Source: Thalassospira sp. (GTDB lineage: Bacteria; Pseudomonadota; Alphaproteobacteria; Rhodospirillales; Thalassospiraceae). From it: a DNA stretch of 64,000 nucleotides. The translations under genes and the position numbers were made by a program. This document shows positions 41,873 to 51,554 of the stretch, piece after piece. Within the stretch, counting starts at the first letter, position 1; each line of letters begins with the position of its first letter. Below the pieces are notes generated by a model that saw only the letters and a list, made by a program, of their open reading frames with translations, was not told the DNA's origin and did no database searches. The stretch is from contig NZ_PAQR01000007.1 in NCBI RefSeq assembly GCF_002709775.1, forward strand, positions 149,207-213,206, written 5' to 3'.

Positions 41873-42769
41873 CTAGCCGCTCAGATCGACAGTGCCGGGT
41901 GCTGCATTAAGGCCCAGCGTCATGCGGTAGCTTTCTGCGGCTGCGTAAGCTTGTGCTGAAATCATGGCCGAGATGTTCATCGATGCGCCCTTGGCGACAT
42001 TGTAATCAGCGGCCGAACTTCCGGGCACGGAAGCCGCGCGGGAAATGGCGGCCTGATTGGCGATGGCGGCTACACCATCAAGGCCCTGAATGGGGCGGAT
42101 GCTGACTTTGCCGCCGGTGGCATAAAGTCGTCCGTCCGGGCCTGCGGTGTAGCTATAGCTGATCATGCCGGCATTGGCACCGGCAAGGGCCTGATGGCTT
42201 TCTTCCTCTGTTCGGACAGTGGCGTCACGGGCGCGCAGTTCCTGGACGATTTCGCGTTCGGTTGCGGTCAGAAGGGCCGGGTTGGATGTCGGCTGACGCG
42301 CGCTTTCAGGGGTGGCTTCGCGTTCTTGCTGCTGACGCTGTGTCGGGCTTTGGGTTTCCGGTTCTTCCGGCGCGCCGCCATTGATGTCGCGCGGATCAAG
42401 CTGCTGGATGATGGTGACCACAGATGCCGCACTGTTGATCGGTGCGGTTTGTGCCGGTTGTGGTGGCGGTTGTGGTGGCGCTTGTTCACCCGCACCTGTG
42501 CTGCCCGCTGTTTGCGGTGACGTCGCAGGTTCACTTCGCGAACTGGGCGGGTTTGCGGGGGCTTGTTGAGCGGAAAGCGTGCTTGAAAGCGGAACCAGCG
42601 CCACGGCGGCCGGCAATGTTTGCGGCGCAGACGCAGCCATTCCGCCCGACCCGTTGGTCGGCGGTTGGCTCCCGGAGCCGGGCAGGGCGCGTGTGGCTAT
42701 AATCTGGCCAAGTTGCCCACCACTTCCGGGGATAACCTGTATTGCACCTGCCTGTATCATGGCGGTCAT
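41873..42769 (-). CDS. SprA-related protein with altered HExxH motif
   Basis: A 298-residue protein. Residues 1-170 are low-complexity Pro/Ala/Gln/Ser-rich; residues 175-285 match the SprA-related putative metalloprotease family (LTATEREIVQELRARDATVR..., AGANAGMISYSYTAGPDGRLYATGGKVSI). Where relatives have VRAHEQAH, giving the zinc motif HExxH, this protein reads VRTEEESH. The first His is replaced by Glu, so zinc proteolysis is doubtful. Location is unclear, as no signal peptide is visible. It is transcribed divergently from the DUF547 gene. Confidence 0.82.
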   Translation of the reverse strand: MTAMIQAGAIQVIPGSGGQLGQIIATRALPGSGSQPPTNGSGGMAASAPQTLPAAVALVPLSSTLSAQQAPANPPSSRSEPATSPQTAGSTGAGEQAPPQPPPQPAQTAPINSAASVVTIIQQLDPRDINGGAPEEPETQSPTQRQQQEREATPESARQPTSNPALLTATEREIVQELRARDATVRTEEESHQALAGANAGMISYSYTAGPDGRLYATGGKVSIRPIQGLDGVAAIANQAAISRAASVPGSSAADYNVAKGASMNISAMISAQAYAAAESYRMTLGLNAAPGTVDLSG

Positions 42770-42912
42770 TATAGCCCAACTCTGGGTTAAATGTACATAA
42801 GCAGATCAAGGGGATGGCAGGGCGTTCACAGGCCTGATCACGGCGGTTTGATGCGGTGGTTTGGCGCATGGCGGGTAAGGTGGGCGCAAATGTTTTAGAT
42901 GGTTTGTTAATC

Positions 42913-43758
42913 ATGCGTGCGCCGATTGTTGTTTTATCCCTTTTTCTGATGGCTGTGGGGACGCTTGTGCCGCGGCACCCAGCACTGGCAGCGCCGGAGG
43001 CCGACTTATGGCCAGACTGGCAGGCGCATGATCCGCAAAGTACGCTTGAGATTGATCATGATGCCTGGCAAGTGCTGCTGGATCGTTACGTGACGGTACA
43101 AGAACCCGGTGTGACCAGCTTTGACTATGCGTCGGCAAGTCAGGATGGTGGGGCTGCCAAGGTGAACGCGTATGTTGAGGCCATGACCAAGGTCACGGTC
43201 GATCAGCTTAACCGCGATCAGCAGTTTGCCTATTGGGTGAATCTATATAATGCGCTGACCGTCAAAGTGGTTCTGGATCATTATCCGGTGGATAGCATCC
43301 GCGATATCGATATCTCGCCCGGGCTGTTTTCATCCGGCCCATGGGGCAAGAAGCTGATCATGGTCGAGGGCAGAACACTTAGCCTTGATGATATCGAGCA
43401 CCGCATCCTGCGCCCGATCTGGCGTGATGCGCGCATTCATTATGCGGTGAACTGCGCGTCGATCGGTTGTCCGGCGCTGGCGCTCAAGGCGTATGAAGCA
43501 AGCAAGCTTGATGACCAGCTTGATCAGGCAGCAAAAGGCTTTATCAACCATTCGCGTGCGGTGCGCGTGGGCGCAGATGGCGGGCTTGTGCTTTCAAGCC
43601 TCTATGACTGGTATCGGGATGATTTCAGGAAAAGTGATGCGGATTTTATCGCGCATCTGAGGGCGTTTGCCGGGCCGAAACTGGCGGCCATTCTGGGCGA
43701 TACCACGGAACTTGATATCGCCGATTATGAGTATGACTGGGCGCTGAACGCGCGGTAA
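42913..43758 (+). CDS. exported DUF547 protein
   Basis: A 281-residue protein from ATG at 42913; the open frame extends to 42856 but the ATG gives a signal peptide (VVLSLFLMAVGTLVPRHPALA) and better length. The DUF547 core is visible: QFAYWVNLYNALTVKVVLDHYP, DDIEHRILRPIWRDARIHYAVNCASIGCPAL and FDWYRDDF-like sequence. DUF547 proteins are of uncertain function, possibly thioesterase- or protease-like with a conserved Cys; the CASIGCPAL Cys residues would be candidates. It lies in the periplasm. Confidence 0.82.
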   Translation: MRAPIVVLSLFLMAVGTLVPRHPALAAPEADLWPDWQAHDPQSTLEIDHDAWQVLLDRYVTVQEPGVTSFDYASASQDGGAAKVNAYVEAMTKVTVDQLNRDQQFAYWVNLYNALTVKVVLDHYPVDSIRDIDISPGLFSSGPWGKKLIMVEGRTLSLDDIEHRILRPIWRDARIHYAVNCASIGCPALALKAYEASKLDDQLDQAAKGFINHSRAVRVGADGGLVLSSLYDWYRDDFRKSDADFIAHLRAFAGPKLAAILGDTTELDIADYEYDWALNAR

Positions 43759-43782
43759 CACCCAAACAAGCAGGTGCTGCGT

Positions 43783-44031
43783 TCAGGCAGCTGTATCGTG
43801 CAGGCGGGGGTGAACTGCGACCTGTGTGGTCGGTGCTGCCGCGTCAGGGCTGGTTGCCCAAGTGGTGCTCACCAGATCATCAACCGCATTTTCCGGGCGA
43901 TTCTGATTTACCTGGTCAATGGTGTGACGGACGTCACTGGCAGAAACGCCATCATAGCGCATTAATGTCTGAACGATCGGGTCGGCAAGCATGTCTTCGA
44001 CCGTCAATTCCTGATCAACATAACTCATCAT
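43783..44031 (-). CDS. small hypothetical protein (82 residues)
   Basis: Minus-strand frame from ATG at 44031, preceded by GGGATATGAG; the ORF extends 20 codons further upstream but without a good ribosome binding site. The protein (VDQELTVEDMLADPIVQTLMRYDGVSASDVRHTIDQVNQ) is acidic with no hydrophobic segment and no recognised family. It converges on the DUF547 gene. The coding call is moderately supported by a clean start and the ordinary codon pattern. Confidence 0.5.
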   Translation of the reverse strand: MMSYVDQELTVEDMLADPIVQTLMRYDGVSASDVRHTIDQVNQNRPENAVDDLVSTTWATSPDAAAPTTQVAVHPRLHDTAA

Positions 44032-44338
44032 CTCATATCCCGGTTTTTTTGTTGTACGCAATGTAATGCAATTGACATTCATTCGCAACAACTATTCTAT
44101 GTCGATGGTGACTTTTTTCATTTTCCACCCTGTAACGCTTTGATCTGCCTTAAGACAGGGGCATTTGTGCGAGATTTTCGCAAACTGCGATACATGGCAA
44201 TTTCCGTTCGGGGTGTCCGGATAAAACGGCGTAAACTCTATTTGCTTGCATAAAAACCTTCTGGGTTTTAACGCAGAGAACTGGTCTTTTCGTACAGACG
44301 ATGAGGCCCAACAAGTATGGCAAAAATAGGCTGACAAA

Positions 44339-45310
44339 ATGAAACGTCCGGGAATACGCGAATATGTGCTGCTTGTGCTGCTGGCGCTGATGTGGGGGAG
44401 TTCGTTCACCTTCATCAAGATTGGTGTGCATGCCTATTCGCCGCTGGTGGTCGCAAGCGGGCGTCTGGCCTTTGCCGCACTTGTGCTGTGGTGCCTTGCG
44501 GCTATTCGCAAATCCGAACTGCCCAAGGGGAAGCGCGCCTGGATATCGACCTTTATGATCGCGCTGATCGGCAATGCCATTCCGTTCTTTTTGATCAGCT
44601 TTGGCGAGACCAAGGTCGATGCCGGTCTGGCTGCGATCCTGATGTCGACCGTGCCGCTCACCACCGTCGTGCTCGCACACTTCTTTACCCATGATGAAAA
44701 GCTTTCGACCGGAAAGGTTATCGGGATTGTTCTGGGCACGATCGGGGTGGTTGTTCTGGTCGGGCCGGAAACGCTTTCGGGGCTCGGGGGCGAATTCCTG
44801 TTCCAGTTGGCCATTCTGGTTGCCGCCATTGGCTATGCGATCTCATCCCTTGTTGCGCGTAATCTGCGTGATCAGCCGCGCATCGGATCAACCGCTGTCA
44901 TCCTGACATTTGCAACATTGATGCTGATGCCCTTTACCCTGATCATTGATCAGCCCTGGACGATGGACTGGGATCTCGAAGGGGCACTTTCGATCATGTA
45001 TCTCGGCATGTTCCCGACCGGTATTGCCATGTTCCTGATCCTGCAGATTATTGCGATGGCAGGCGCCAGCTTCCTTGTGTTTAACAACTATCTGGTGCCT
45101 GCCGTCGGCGTTTTGATCAGCTTCTTTGTCCTGGGCGAGGTGCCCCAGCCAAATGCATTGCTTGCACTTGCGATTATTTTGGGCGGGATTGCCGCATCGC
45201 AGATGCGTTTCGGGCGCAAATCGGCAAGTACCGAGGCGGCAGCAACAAAGGCCGACCCGATAGCGCCGGTGATGGAAGTTTCCGAAAGCGAAAAATCAGC
45301 ACAAAAATGA
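44339..45310 (+). CDS. EamA-family drug/metabolite exporter
   Basis: A 323-residue DMT-superfamily protein with ten hydrophobic segments in two EamA halves (LLVLLALMWGSSFTFIKIGV near the start, and LVFNNYLVPAVGVLISFFVLGEVPQPN in the second half). The C-terminal 30 residues are charged and cytoplasmic. EamA proteins export amino acids, metabolites or drugs; the substrate cannot be read. It stands alone; 28 bases separate it from the gyrA leader. Confidence 0.9.
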   Translation: MKRPGIREYVLLVLLALMWGSSFTFIKIGVHAYSPLVVASGRLAFAALVLWCLAAIRKSELPKGKRAWISTFMIALIGNAIPFFLISFGETKVDAGLAAILMSTVPLTTVVLAHFFTHDEKLSTGKVIGIVLGTIGVVVLVGPETLSGLGGEFLFQLAILVAAIGYAISSLVARNLRDQPRIGSTAVILTFATLMLMPFTLIIDQPWTMDWDLEGALSIMYLGMFPTGIAMFLILQIIAMAGASFLVFNNYLVPAVGVLISFFVLGEVPQPNALLALAIILGGIAASQMRFGRKSASTEAAATKADPIAPVMEVSESEKSAQK

Positions 45311-45513
45311 CGGTTTTCGGGGCTCGGAAATCCCTGAATTCGCGATAAATTTCGAACTTTCTCGCCCAACCGTGAAGGATAGGATTTGTCAATATTGTTT
45401 GTGCGCGACAAACCTGATACTTTCCGGCTTTCTGGTCCGGCATGTGCCTGAAAACAGGGGCATGTCACGCCGATTGAATCATTTCTGATCAAGCGTTTAA
45501 GAGGTCACGGCCT

Positions 45514-48324
45514 TTGTCTACCGAAGAGACCAATCCTGAGAACCGCGATATCTTCCCGGTTTCCATCGAACAAGAAATGCGTCGGAGCTACCTTGATTAC
45601 GCGATGAGCGTGATCGTGAGCCGCGCACTGCCTGACGTCCGAGACGGCTTGAAACCGGTACATCGTCGTATCCTGTACGCCATGCACGAGAACGGGTTTG
45701 AATATAACAAACCGTTCCGCAAATCGGCCCGTGTGGTCGGGGATGTGATGGGTAAATATCACCCGCACGGCGACAGCGCGATTTACGACGCAATGGTCCG
45801 TATGGCGCAGAACTTCTCCATGCGCCTGCCGCTGATTGACGGGCAGGGGAACTTCGGGTCCATGGATGGCGATAAAGCCGCCGCCATGCGTTACACCGAA
45901 GCACGCATGGCGAAATCCGCGCACTTCCTGCTTGATGATATCGACAAGGATACGATTGATTTTCGCGATAACTATGACGAGACCACCAAGGAACCGTCTG
46001 TTATCCCGGCGCGTTTCCCGAACATGCTGGTCAATGGTGCCGGTGGTATTGCGGTCGGTATGGCGACCAACATTCCGCCGCATAACCTTGGCGAAGTCAT
46101 TGATGGCTGCATGGCCTATGTCGATGATCCCAATATTTCCGTCGAAGGCCTGATGGAATACGTTCACGGTCCGGACTTCCCGACCGGTGCGCTTATTCTC
46201 GGCCGTTCCGGCATCCATTCGGCCTTCAAGACCGGTCGTGGTTCTGTCGTCATGCGGGCACGCACCCATGTCGAGGAAATCCGTGCCAACCGCGAAGCCA
46301 TCATTGTGACCGAAGTTCCCTATCAGGTGAACAAGGCCACCCTGATGGAAAAGATCGCCGAACTGGTCCGTGACAAGAAGCTTGAAGGCATTTCCGATCT
46401 GCGTGACGAGTCCGACCGTTCGGGTGTCCGCATGGTGATCGAGCTCAAGCGTGATGCCAATTCCGACGTTGTCCTGAACCAGCTGTTCCGTTTCACAGCG
46501 CTTCAGACCTCGTTTGGTGTCAACATGCTGGCCCTTAACCGCGGCAAGCCGGAACTGATGAACCTGAAAGACATCATTCAGGCTTTTGTCGAGTTCCGCG
46601 AAGAAGTCATTACCCGCCGTACCATCCACCTTTTGAAAAAGGCACGTGATCGTGCCCATGTCGTGGTTGGTCTGGGTATTGCGGTTTCCAACATCGACGA
46701 AGTCATCAAGCTGATCCGCAACGCAGCCGATCCGACCGTTGCACGTGAACAGCTGATGGAACGCGATTGGGCGGCGGGCGATATCGTTCCGCTGATCGAA
46801 CTGATTGCGGATCCGAACCAGGTTGGTTCATCTGATGGCATGTATCGCCTGTCCGAAGCGCAGGCGCGTGCGATCCTTGAACTCCGCCTGCATCGCCTGA
46901 CCGGTCTGGAACGTGACAAGATCGCGGCCGAATTGACCGAGTTGGGTGAGAAGATCAAGGACTTCCTTGATATCCTTGCCTCGCGAGAGCGCAAGCTTAC
47001 GATTCTGAAGGACGAACTGAGCGAAATGCGCAATGAATTCGCCGACCCGCGTCGCAGCGAAATTCAGGAAGCAGAATTCGAGCATGACATCGAAGATCTG
47101 ATTGCCCGCGAAGACATGGTCGTGACCGTGTCGCACAGCGGCTATATCCAGCGTGTTCCGTTGTCGACCTATCGCGCACAGCGTCGCGGTGGCAAGGGCC
47201 GTTCGGGCATGGCAACCCGCGAGGAAGATTTCGTTTCCAAGCTGTTTGTTGCCAACACCCACACCCCGGTTCTGTTCTTCAGCTCCGAAGGTATGGTCTA
47301 CAAAATGAAGGTCTGGCGTCTGCCGATGGGCACGCCGCAATCACGCGGCAAGGCGCTTGTGAACCTGTTGCCGCTGTCTGAAGGTGAATATATCACAACC
47401 GTGCTGCCGCTTCCCGATGAGGAAGAATGGCCGAACCTGCATGTGATGTTTGCCACCTCGACCGGTAACGTGCGTCGTAACAGCCTTGCTGATTTCGTGA
47501 ATGTGAAATCAAACGGCAAGATTGCCATGAAGCTTGAAGAAGAGCGTGGCGACAAGCTGATTGCGGTTCAGACCTGTACCGATGATGACGACATTCTTCT
47601 GACAACCCGTCAGGGCAAGTGCATTCGTTTCCGTGTCAGTGACGTGCGCGTCTTTACCGGCCGTAACTCGGTCGGTGTGCGTGGTATCCGTCTGGCCGAT
47701 AAGGACGACGTCATTGCGATGTCGGTACTGTTTGGCAACCATGTCACCATGGAAGAGCGTGACGAATACCTCTCGATCGCAGGCAAACTGCGCCGCGAGG
47801 AAGTCACCGAAGACAGCCTGCCGCTCGAAATTCTGACCTCTGAGCGTTATCAGGAAATCTATGATGGTGATCAGTTGATCCTCTCGGTCACTGAAAACGG
47901 TTATGGCAAGCGTACGTCTGCCTATGAATATCGTGTGACGGGGCGTGGCGGTCAGGGCTTTGCCAATATCGAGATGTCTGAACGTAATGGTCAGGTTGCC
48001 GCATCGTTTGTCATCGAAGAAGGCGACGAGCTGATGATGGTCACCAATGGTGGCAAGGTCATCCGTATGCCGACCCATGACATCCGTATTGCCGGGCGCA
48101 AGACGCAGGGTGTGACGCTGTTCCGTACGGCCGAGGACGAACAGGTCGTCGCAGTCGAACGTCTGTCAAACCTTGGCGATGAAGATGATGAGATCATCGA
48201 TGGCGAGGAAGGTGTGATCGAGGGTGCCGAAGGTGCCGTTGAAAACGCCGACCCGGCCGCAGAGGCATCTGATGAAGATGTTGCTGAGGCATCGGCATCT
48301 GATGAAGCGGACCGCGACGAATAA
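45514..48324 (+). CDS. gyrA: DNA gyrase subunit A
   Basis: A 936-residue GyrA that cuts and rejoins DNA in ATP-dependent supercoiling. The N-terminal start is TTG, following GAGGTCACGGCC. Active-site Tyr lies in [13 protein letters not shown] (about residue 128). The quinolone-resistance region [19 protein letters not shown] keeps Ser and Asp at the positions equal to E. coli 83 and 87, predicting a susceptible enzyme at this locus. The C-terminal beta-pinwheel contains several GRxxxGV-type blades ([18 protein letters not shown]). An acidic tail of about 50 residues ends the chain. coaD follows 11 bases later. Confidence 0.98.
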   Translation: MSTEETNPENRDIFPVSIEQEMRRSYLDYAMSVIVSRALPDVRDGLKPVHRRILYAMHENGFEYNKPFRKSARVVGDVMGKYHPHGDSAIYDAMVRMAQNFSMRLPLIDGQGNFGSMDGDKAAAMRYTEARMAKSAHFLLDDIDKDTIDFRDNYDETTKEPSVIPARFPNMLVNGAGGIAVGMATNIPPHNLGEVIDGCMAYVDDPNISVEGLMEYVHGPDFPTGALILGRSGIHSAFKTGRGSVVMRARTHVEEIRANREAIIVTEVPYQVNKATLMEKIAELVRDKKLEGISDLRDESDRSGVRMVIELKRDANSDVVLNQLFRFTALQTSFGVNMLALNRGKPELMNLKDIIQAFVEFREEVITRRTIHLLKKARDRAHVVVGLGIAVSNIDEVIKLIRNAADPTVAREQLMERDWAAGDIVPLIELIADPNQVGSSDGMYRLSEAQARAILELRLHRLTGLERDKIAAELTELGEKIKDFLDILASRERKLTILKDELSEMRNEFADPRRSEIQEAEFEHDIEDLIAREDMVVTVSHSGYIQRVPLSTYRAQRRGGKGRSGMATREEDFVSKLFVANTHTPVLFFSSEGMVYKMKVWRLPMGTPQSRGKALVNLLPLSEGEYITTVLPLPDEEEWPNLHVMFATSTGNVRRNSLADFVNVKSNGKIAMKLEEERGDKLIAVQTCTDDDDILLTTRQGKCIRFRVSDVRVFTGRNSVGVRGIRLADKDDVIAMSVLFGNHVTMEERDEYLSIAGKLRREEVTEDSLPLEILTSERYQEIYDGDQLILSVTENGYGKRTSAYEYRVTGRGGQGFANIEMSERNGQVAASFVIEEGDELMMVTNGGKVIRMPTHDIRIAGRKTQGVTLFRTAEDEQVVAVERLSNLGDEDDEIIDGEEGVIEGAEGAVENADPAAEASDEDVAEASASDEADRDE

Positions 48325-48335
48325 CGGAAAGTCTG

Positions 48336-48863
48336 ATGACTGAAACGTCTTCTACCGTATCGCGTATCGGGATTTATCCGGGCACCTTTGACCCGGTAAC
48401 CCAGGGGCATATGGACATTATTCGTCGGGCGACCCGGATCGTCGATCAGCTGATTGTCGGTGTTGCGATCAATGCCGGCAAAGGCCCGATGTTCGGGGTC
48501 GAGGAACGCTGCGCACTGGTTGAAGGTGCGCTCAAGGCTGCGGGCGGTGAAGTTGCCGCCCGTACCTCAGTAAAGCCATTTTCTTCGCTTCTGATGCAGT
48601 TTGCGCAGGAAAACGGATCAAGCACCATTATCCGTGGCCTGCGCGCCGTATCGGACTTTGAATATGAATTCCAGATGGCCGGGATGAACGCCCGGCTGTC
48701 GCCGGAAGTTGAAACCGTGTTTTTGATGGCGTCTGACAAACAGCAGTTTGTTTCTTCGCGCTTTGTGAAGGAAATCGCCCGTCTGGGCGGGGATGTCACT
48801 GAATTTGTGCCCGCGAACGTGCTTAAACGCCTGCACGAAAAGCTGGCAGAAGAAAAGGAATAA
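48336..48863 (+). CDS. coaD: phosphopantetheine adenylyltransferase CoaD
   Basis: A 175-residue nucleotidyltransferase that adds AMP to 4'-phosphopantetheine in coenzyme A synthesis. Nucleotide-binding motif IYPGTFDPVTQGHMDII contains the T/HxGH signature as TQGH, and the KMSKS-like region is seen in QFVSSRFVKEIARLGGDV. It follows gyrA by 11 bases and precedes the cyclophilin gene, an arrangement common in Rhodospirillales. Confidence 0.96.
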   Translation: MTETSSTVSRIGIYPGTFDPVTQGHMDIIRRATRIVDQLIVGVAINAGKGPMFGVEERCALVEGALKAAGGEVAARTSVKPFSSLLMQFAQENGSSTIIRGLRAVSDFEYEFQMAGMNARLSPEVETVFLMASDKQQFVSSRFVKEIARLGGDVTEFVPANVLKRLHEKLAEEKE

Positions 48864-48871
48864 CGCAGGCC

Positions 48872-49429
48872 ATGCGTCTTTTTCGTCTATTTTCAATTAT
48901 CGCACTCGTACTAGGATTTATCACCATGTCCACTGGAAACGACGCCGTCGCACAGGATCTGGAGAACACGCTTTATCTTGACCTGAAAGATGGCCGCGTT
49001 GTGATCCAGCTTCGCCCGGATCTGGCACCGAACCATGTTGCCCGGATCAAGGAACTCACCCGTGAAGGCTTTTACGATGGGCTGAAGTTCCATCGTGTGA
49101 TCGAAGGCTTCATGGCCCAGACGGGTGATCCCAAGGGTAATGGTACCGGCGGTTCGGGCCAGAAACTCGATGCCGAGTTCTCCAGCGAACGTCACGTGCG
49201 TGGCACCGTTTCCATGGCGCGCTCGGCCAATCCGAACAGCGCGGATTCCCAGTTCTTCATCGTCTTTGCCGATGCACCGCATCTTGATGGCCAGTACACC
49301 ATCTGGGGCGAAGTGACCGAGGGCATGGAATATGTCGACATGATCAAAAAGGGTGCACCTTGGGCCAATGGCAGCGTTGCCGACCCGGATCAGATCGTCA
49401 AAATGCAGGTTGCTGCTGACGCGCAATAA
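48872..49429 (+). CDS. periplasmic cyclophilin-type peptidyl-prolyl isomerase
   Basis: A 185-residue cyclophilin. A signal peptide (LFSIIALVLGFITMSTGNDAVAQ) predicts export. Catalytic residues of the family are visible in GLKFHRVIEGFMAQTGDP (Arg, Phe), DSQFFIVFAD and the YTIWGEV Trp-containing loop; the beta-sandwich is complete. Cyclophilins speed prolyl isomerisation in protein folding. A GC-rich terminator follows. Confidence 0.93.
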   Translation: MRLFRLFSIIALVLGFITMSTGNDAVAQDLENTLYLDLKDGRVVIQLRPDLAPNHVARIKELTREGFYDGLKFHRVIEGFMAQTGDPKGNGTGGSGQKLDAEFSSERHVRGTVSMARSANPNSADSQFFIVFADAPHLDGQYTIWGEVTEGMEYVDMIKKGAPWANGSVADPDQIVKMQVAADAQ

Positions 49430-49452
49430 TCGCAGCTATCAAATCATTGCAA

Positions 49453-49491
49453 CCGAAAGCCGTCCCTTTGTGGGGCGGCTTTCGCGTTTTT
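49453..49491 (+). terminator. rho-independent terminator after cyclophilin gene
   Basis: CGAAAGCCGTCCC / GGGGCGGCTTTCG stem with a small loop, followed by TTTTT. Confidence 0.85.
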
Positions 49492-49534
49492 GGGGCTGAA
49501 TGCGCAAAAAGAGCCAAAATATGGAAAACAGGTG

Positions 49535-49563
49535 TTGACCGATGCCGCCTGTGCCATTAAAAC
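49535..49563 (+). promoter_or_regulatory. promoter of first tRNA-Lys gene
   Basis: TTGACC, 17-base spacer, TAAAAC, ending 18 bases before the tRNA. The same elements precede the second tRNA-Lys. Confidence 0.6.
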
Positions 49564-49581
49564 GCGCTTCACCAACCTTGA

Positions 49582-49657
49582 GGGCCCGTAGCTCAGTTGG
49601 TAGAGCAACTGACTTTTAATCAGTTGGCCACAGGTTCGAATCCTGTCGGGCTCACCA
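49582..49657 (+). tRNA. tRNA-Lys (anticodon UUU), copy 1
   Basis: A 76-base cloverleaf with acceptor stem GGGCCCG/CGGGCTC, D-arm GCTCAGTTGGTAGAGC, anticodon loop CTTTTAA (UUU), T-arm CAGGTTCGAATCCTG and a genomically encoded CCA. Terminator-like hairpin follows. Confidence 0.97.
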
Positions 49658-49660
49658 ATA

Positions 49661-49696
49661 AGCCCCTGAAACCTAACCGGTTTCGGGGGCTTTTTA
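49661..49696 (+). terminator. terminator after first tRNA-Lys
   Basis: GCCCCTGAAACC / GGTTTCGGGGGC stem with a short loop, followed by TTTTTA. Confidence 0.8.
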
Positions 49697-49866
49697 TTTG
49701 TTCAAAATTCCCTTCCCGAATTTTCCGATCCTGATGGCCCGGCGCTGTTTTCGCCGTGGTGATATCACGATCCTCGTCATGGCATTTCAGGATGTTTTTT
49801 GAGGGTGATTTTTCGGCATTTTCGATCTTTTCATGGCTGATGTGCATCTTCGCATAAAAAGGGGGG

Positions 49867-49895
49867 TTGACCGATGCCGCCCAGCCCATTAAAAC
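49867..49895 (+). promoter_or_regulatory. promoter of second tRNA-Lys gene
   Basis: TTGACC, 17-base spacer, TAAAAC, an almost exact copy of the element at 49535, again 18 bases before the tRNA. Confidence 0.6.
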
Positions 49896-49913
49896 GCCGC
49901 TCACCAACGTTGA

Positions 49914-49989
49914 GGGCCCGTAGCTCAGTTGGTAGAGCAACTGACTTTTAATCAGTTGGCCACAGGTTCGAATCCTGTCGGGCTCACCA
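49914..49989 (+). tRNA. tRNA-Lys (anticodon UUU), copy 2
   Basis: Identical 76-base sequence to copy 1, with encoded CCA. It lies 332 bases downstream of copy 1 and has its own promoter and terminator, so it arose by tandem duplication of the unit. Confidence 0.97.
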
Positions 49990-49994
49990 ATTCA

Positions 49995-50026
49995 AAACCC
50001 CTGGAACCCAGAAGTTCCGGGGGTTT
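49995..50026 (+). terminator. terminator after second tRNA-Lys
   Basis: AAAACCCCTGGAAC / GTTCCGGGGGTTTT stem. The T-run is part of the stem. Confidence 0.7.
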
Positions 50027-50259
50027 TGCATATCCGGCTTTTGCCACCCTGTTTCCTCGTCCGATAACGCCATTCTCGCCTTGTCCGGTACGTCCCTGCA
50101 TGATCCGTTTGGGGCAGGGAGCAATGACATGAAAATCTTGTCCGGCTTGCTGGTTGCGATTGCATCGCAATGCCGTTTACTGTAAAGAATGCAAATCAGT
50201 TTCAAATGCACCAGAGCAGGACTTCTGGTGATGATCAATTTTGTGATCGGGAAAGTTAC

Positions 50260-51141
50260 ATGTCTGACCCTGTAAATTCATCGGCCGCATCCACGGATGC
50301 GCAAACCCCGCTTTCTTCCGATGGCGCACTGGCCCCGGTGGGCGCTGACACTGCGACCGGAAACCTGAATGCGGACGGCTCTGTCATGGTGGACCCGAAT
50401 ACCGGGCTTGCCATTGATGCAAGTGCAACGACCCAGTCAAATGGCATGCTTGACGGCTTTGTCGGTCTGCCGGTGATCGAACAGGTCGACCGGGCCGGTG
50501 TTGTCGGCTGGGTGCTGGCGGCCATGGCCCTGATCGGCCTGGTGGTTTTCTTTTACAAGCTGGTGGGTTTCCTGCGGCGCGGTGTTTTTGCCGATGGCTT
50601 TGTAAAGGACGTCGAACGTCACCTGAGCTCAGGTGACGAAGAACAGGCTGCCGAGGTTCTGGCACGTCGTCGCCATCCGGCGGCCCGTATCGGTCTTTCG
50701 GGCATGACGCTGCCGGTAAATTCTGCTGATGACCGTGAAGCAGCATCGGATCTGATTGCAGCACGTGCACGCAAGGAAATCGATGGGCTGAATGGTGGAC
50801 TGCGCATTATGTCTGCTATTGCGGTGCTCAGCCCGCTTCTGGGCCTGCTGGGGACGGTTATGGGCATGATCGAGGCGTTCCAGCGCATGGAGGGGGCCGG
50901 AAGCCGTATTGACCCGTCTGTGCTGTCTGGTGGTATCTGGTTGGCACTTCTGACGACGGCCATTGGCCTTGTGGTCGCGATCCCGGCAACCGCGTTCCAT
51001 ATGTGGATGCAGGGTGTGATTAGCCGTGCAGCGGCCACCATGGAAGATGTCTGCACGCTGGTGGTCAATCGTGGTGAACTGGCCCAGAAGGCACTGCACC
51101 GCGTTTCCAACGTTTCCGAACTGCGCCACGCCGCCGAATAA
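50260..51141 (+). CDS. exbB: MotA/TolQ/ExbB proton-channel protein
   Basis: A 293-residue ExbB-like inner-membrane protein from ATG at 50260; upstream in-frame starts to 50170 are rejected because no ribosome binding site precedes them. An unusually long, Ser/Thr/Asp-rich N-terminal region (about 75 residues) precedes the first membrane helix (about 87-110, VVGWVLAAMALIGLVVFFYKLVG). The conserved second and third helices AVLSPLLGLLGTVMGMIEAF and LLTTAIGLVVAIPATAFHMWM are the MotA/ExbB signature. With ExbD it uses the proton gradient to power TonB. First gene of the exbB-exbD-exbD-tonB operon. Confidence 0.93.
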   Translation: MSDPVNSSAASTDAQTPLSSDGALAPVGADTATGNLNADGSVMVDPNTGLAIDASATTQSNGMLDGFVGLPVIEQVDRAGVVGWVLAAMALIGLVVFFYKLVGFLRRGVFADGFVKDVERHLSSGDEEQAAEVLARRRHPAARIGLSGMTLPVNSADDREAASDLIAARARKEIDGLNGGLRIMSAIAVLSPLLGLLGTVMGMIEAFQRMEGAGSRIDPSVLSGGIWLALLTTAIGLVVAIPATAFHMWMQGVISRAAATMEDVCTLVVNRGELAQKALHRVSNVSELRHAAE

Positions 51142-51164
51142 CCCCCGTTTCCGGAAGTCGCCCC

Positions 51165-51554
51165 ATGCAGCTGCGCGAACGCAACAGCGGTTCATCACCG
51201 ATGATCGGTCTGACCCCGCTGATTGATGTTGTCTTTATCCTGCTGATCTTTTTCATGCTGGCCTCAAGCTTCCTTGATTGGAAGGGGTTTGAGATGTCGG
51301 TCAGTATCACCGATGGCAGATCCACCAGCCAAAGCGATACCCGCCCGGTCACGGTCGAGGTCGATGTGAATGGCGGCCTGTCGATCAATGGCAATGCGAT
51401 TGCGCTATCCAACCTGGCACCGACACTTCTGCGCAATCATGACGGCGCACCGGTTCGCCTGCGCCCGGTCAATGGCGCCAATCTGCAGCGACTGGTCGAA
51501 GTGATGGATACGCTGGGGCGTGGTGGTGTGACGGATGTGGAGTTCATCGAATGA
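51165..51554 (+). CDS. exbD: ExbD/TolR-family protein, first copy
   Basis: A 129-residue protein with the N-terminal signature MIGLTPLIDVVFILLIFFMLASSFL, including the membrane Asp that carries protons (LIDVVF). The periplasmic part is strand-helix as in ExbD. It starts 23 bases after exbB and overlaps the next gene by four bases. It forms the ExbB-ExbD motor with the neighbouring copy. Confidence 0.93.
   Translation: MQLRERNSGSSPMIGLTPLIDVVFILLIFFMLASSFLDWKGFEMSVSITDGRSTSQSDTRPVTVEVDVNGGLSINGNAIALSNLAPTLLRNHDGAPVRLRPVNGANLQRLVEVMDTLGRGGVTDVEFIE

Noticed and set aside
45505-46659. 384-codon minus-strand open frame in gyrA
   Set aside because: It is antisense to the strongly conserved gyrA; long antisense frames are expected in GC-rich coding DNA.
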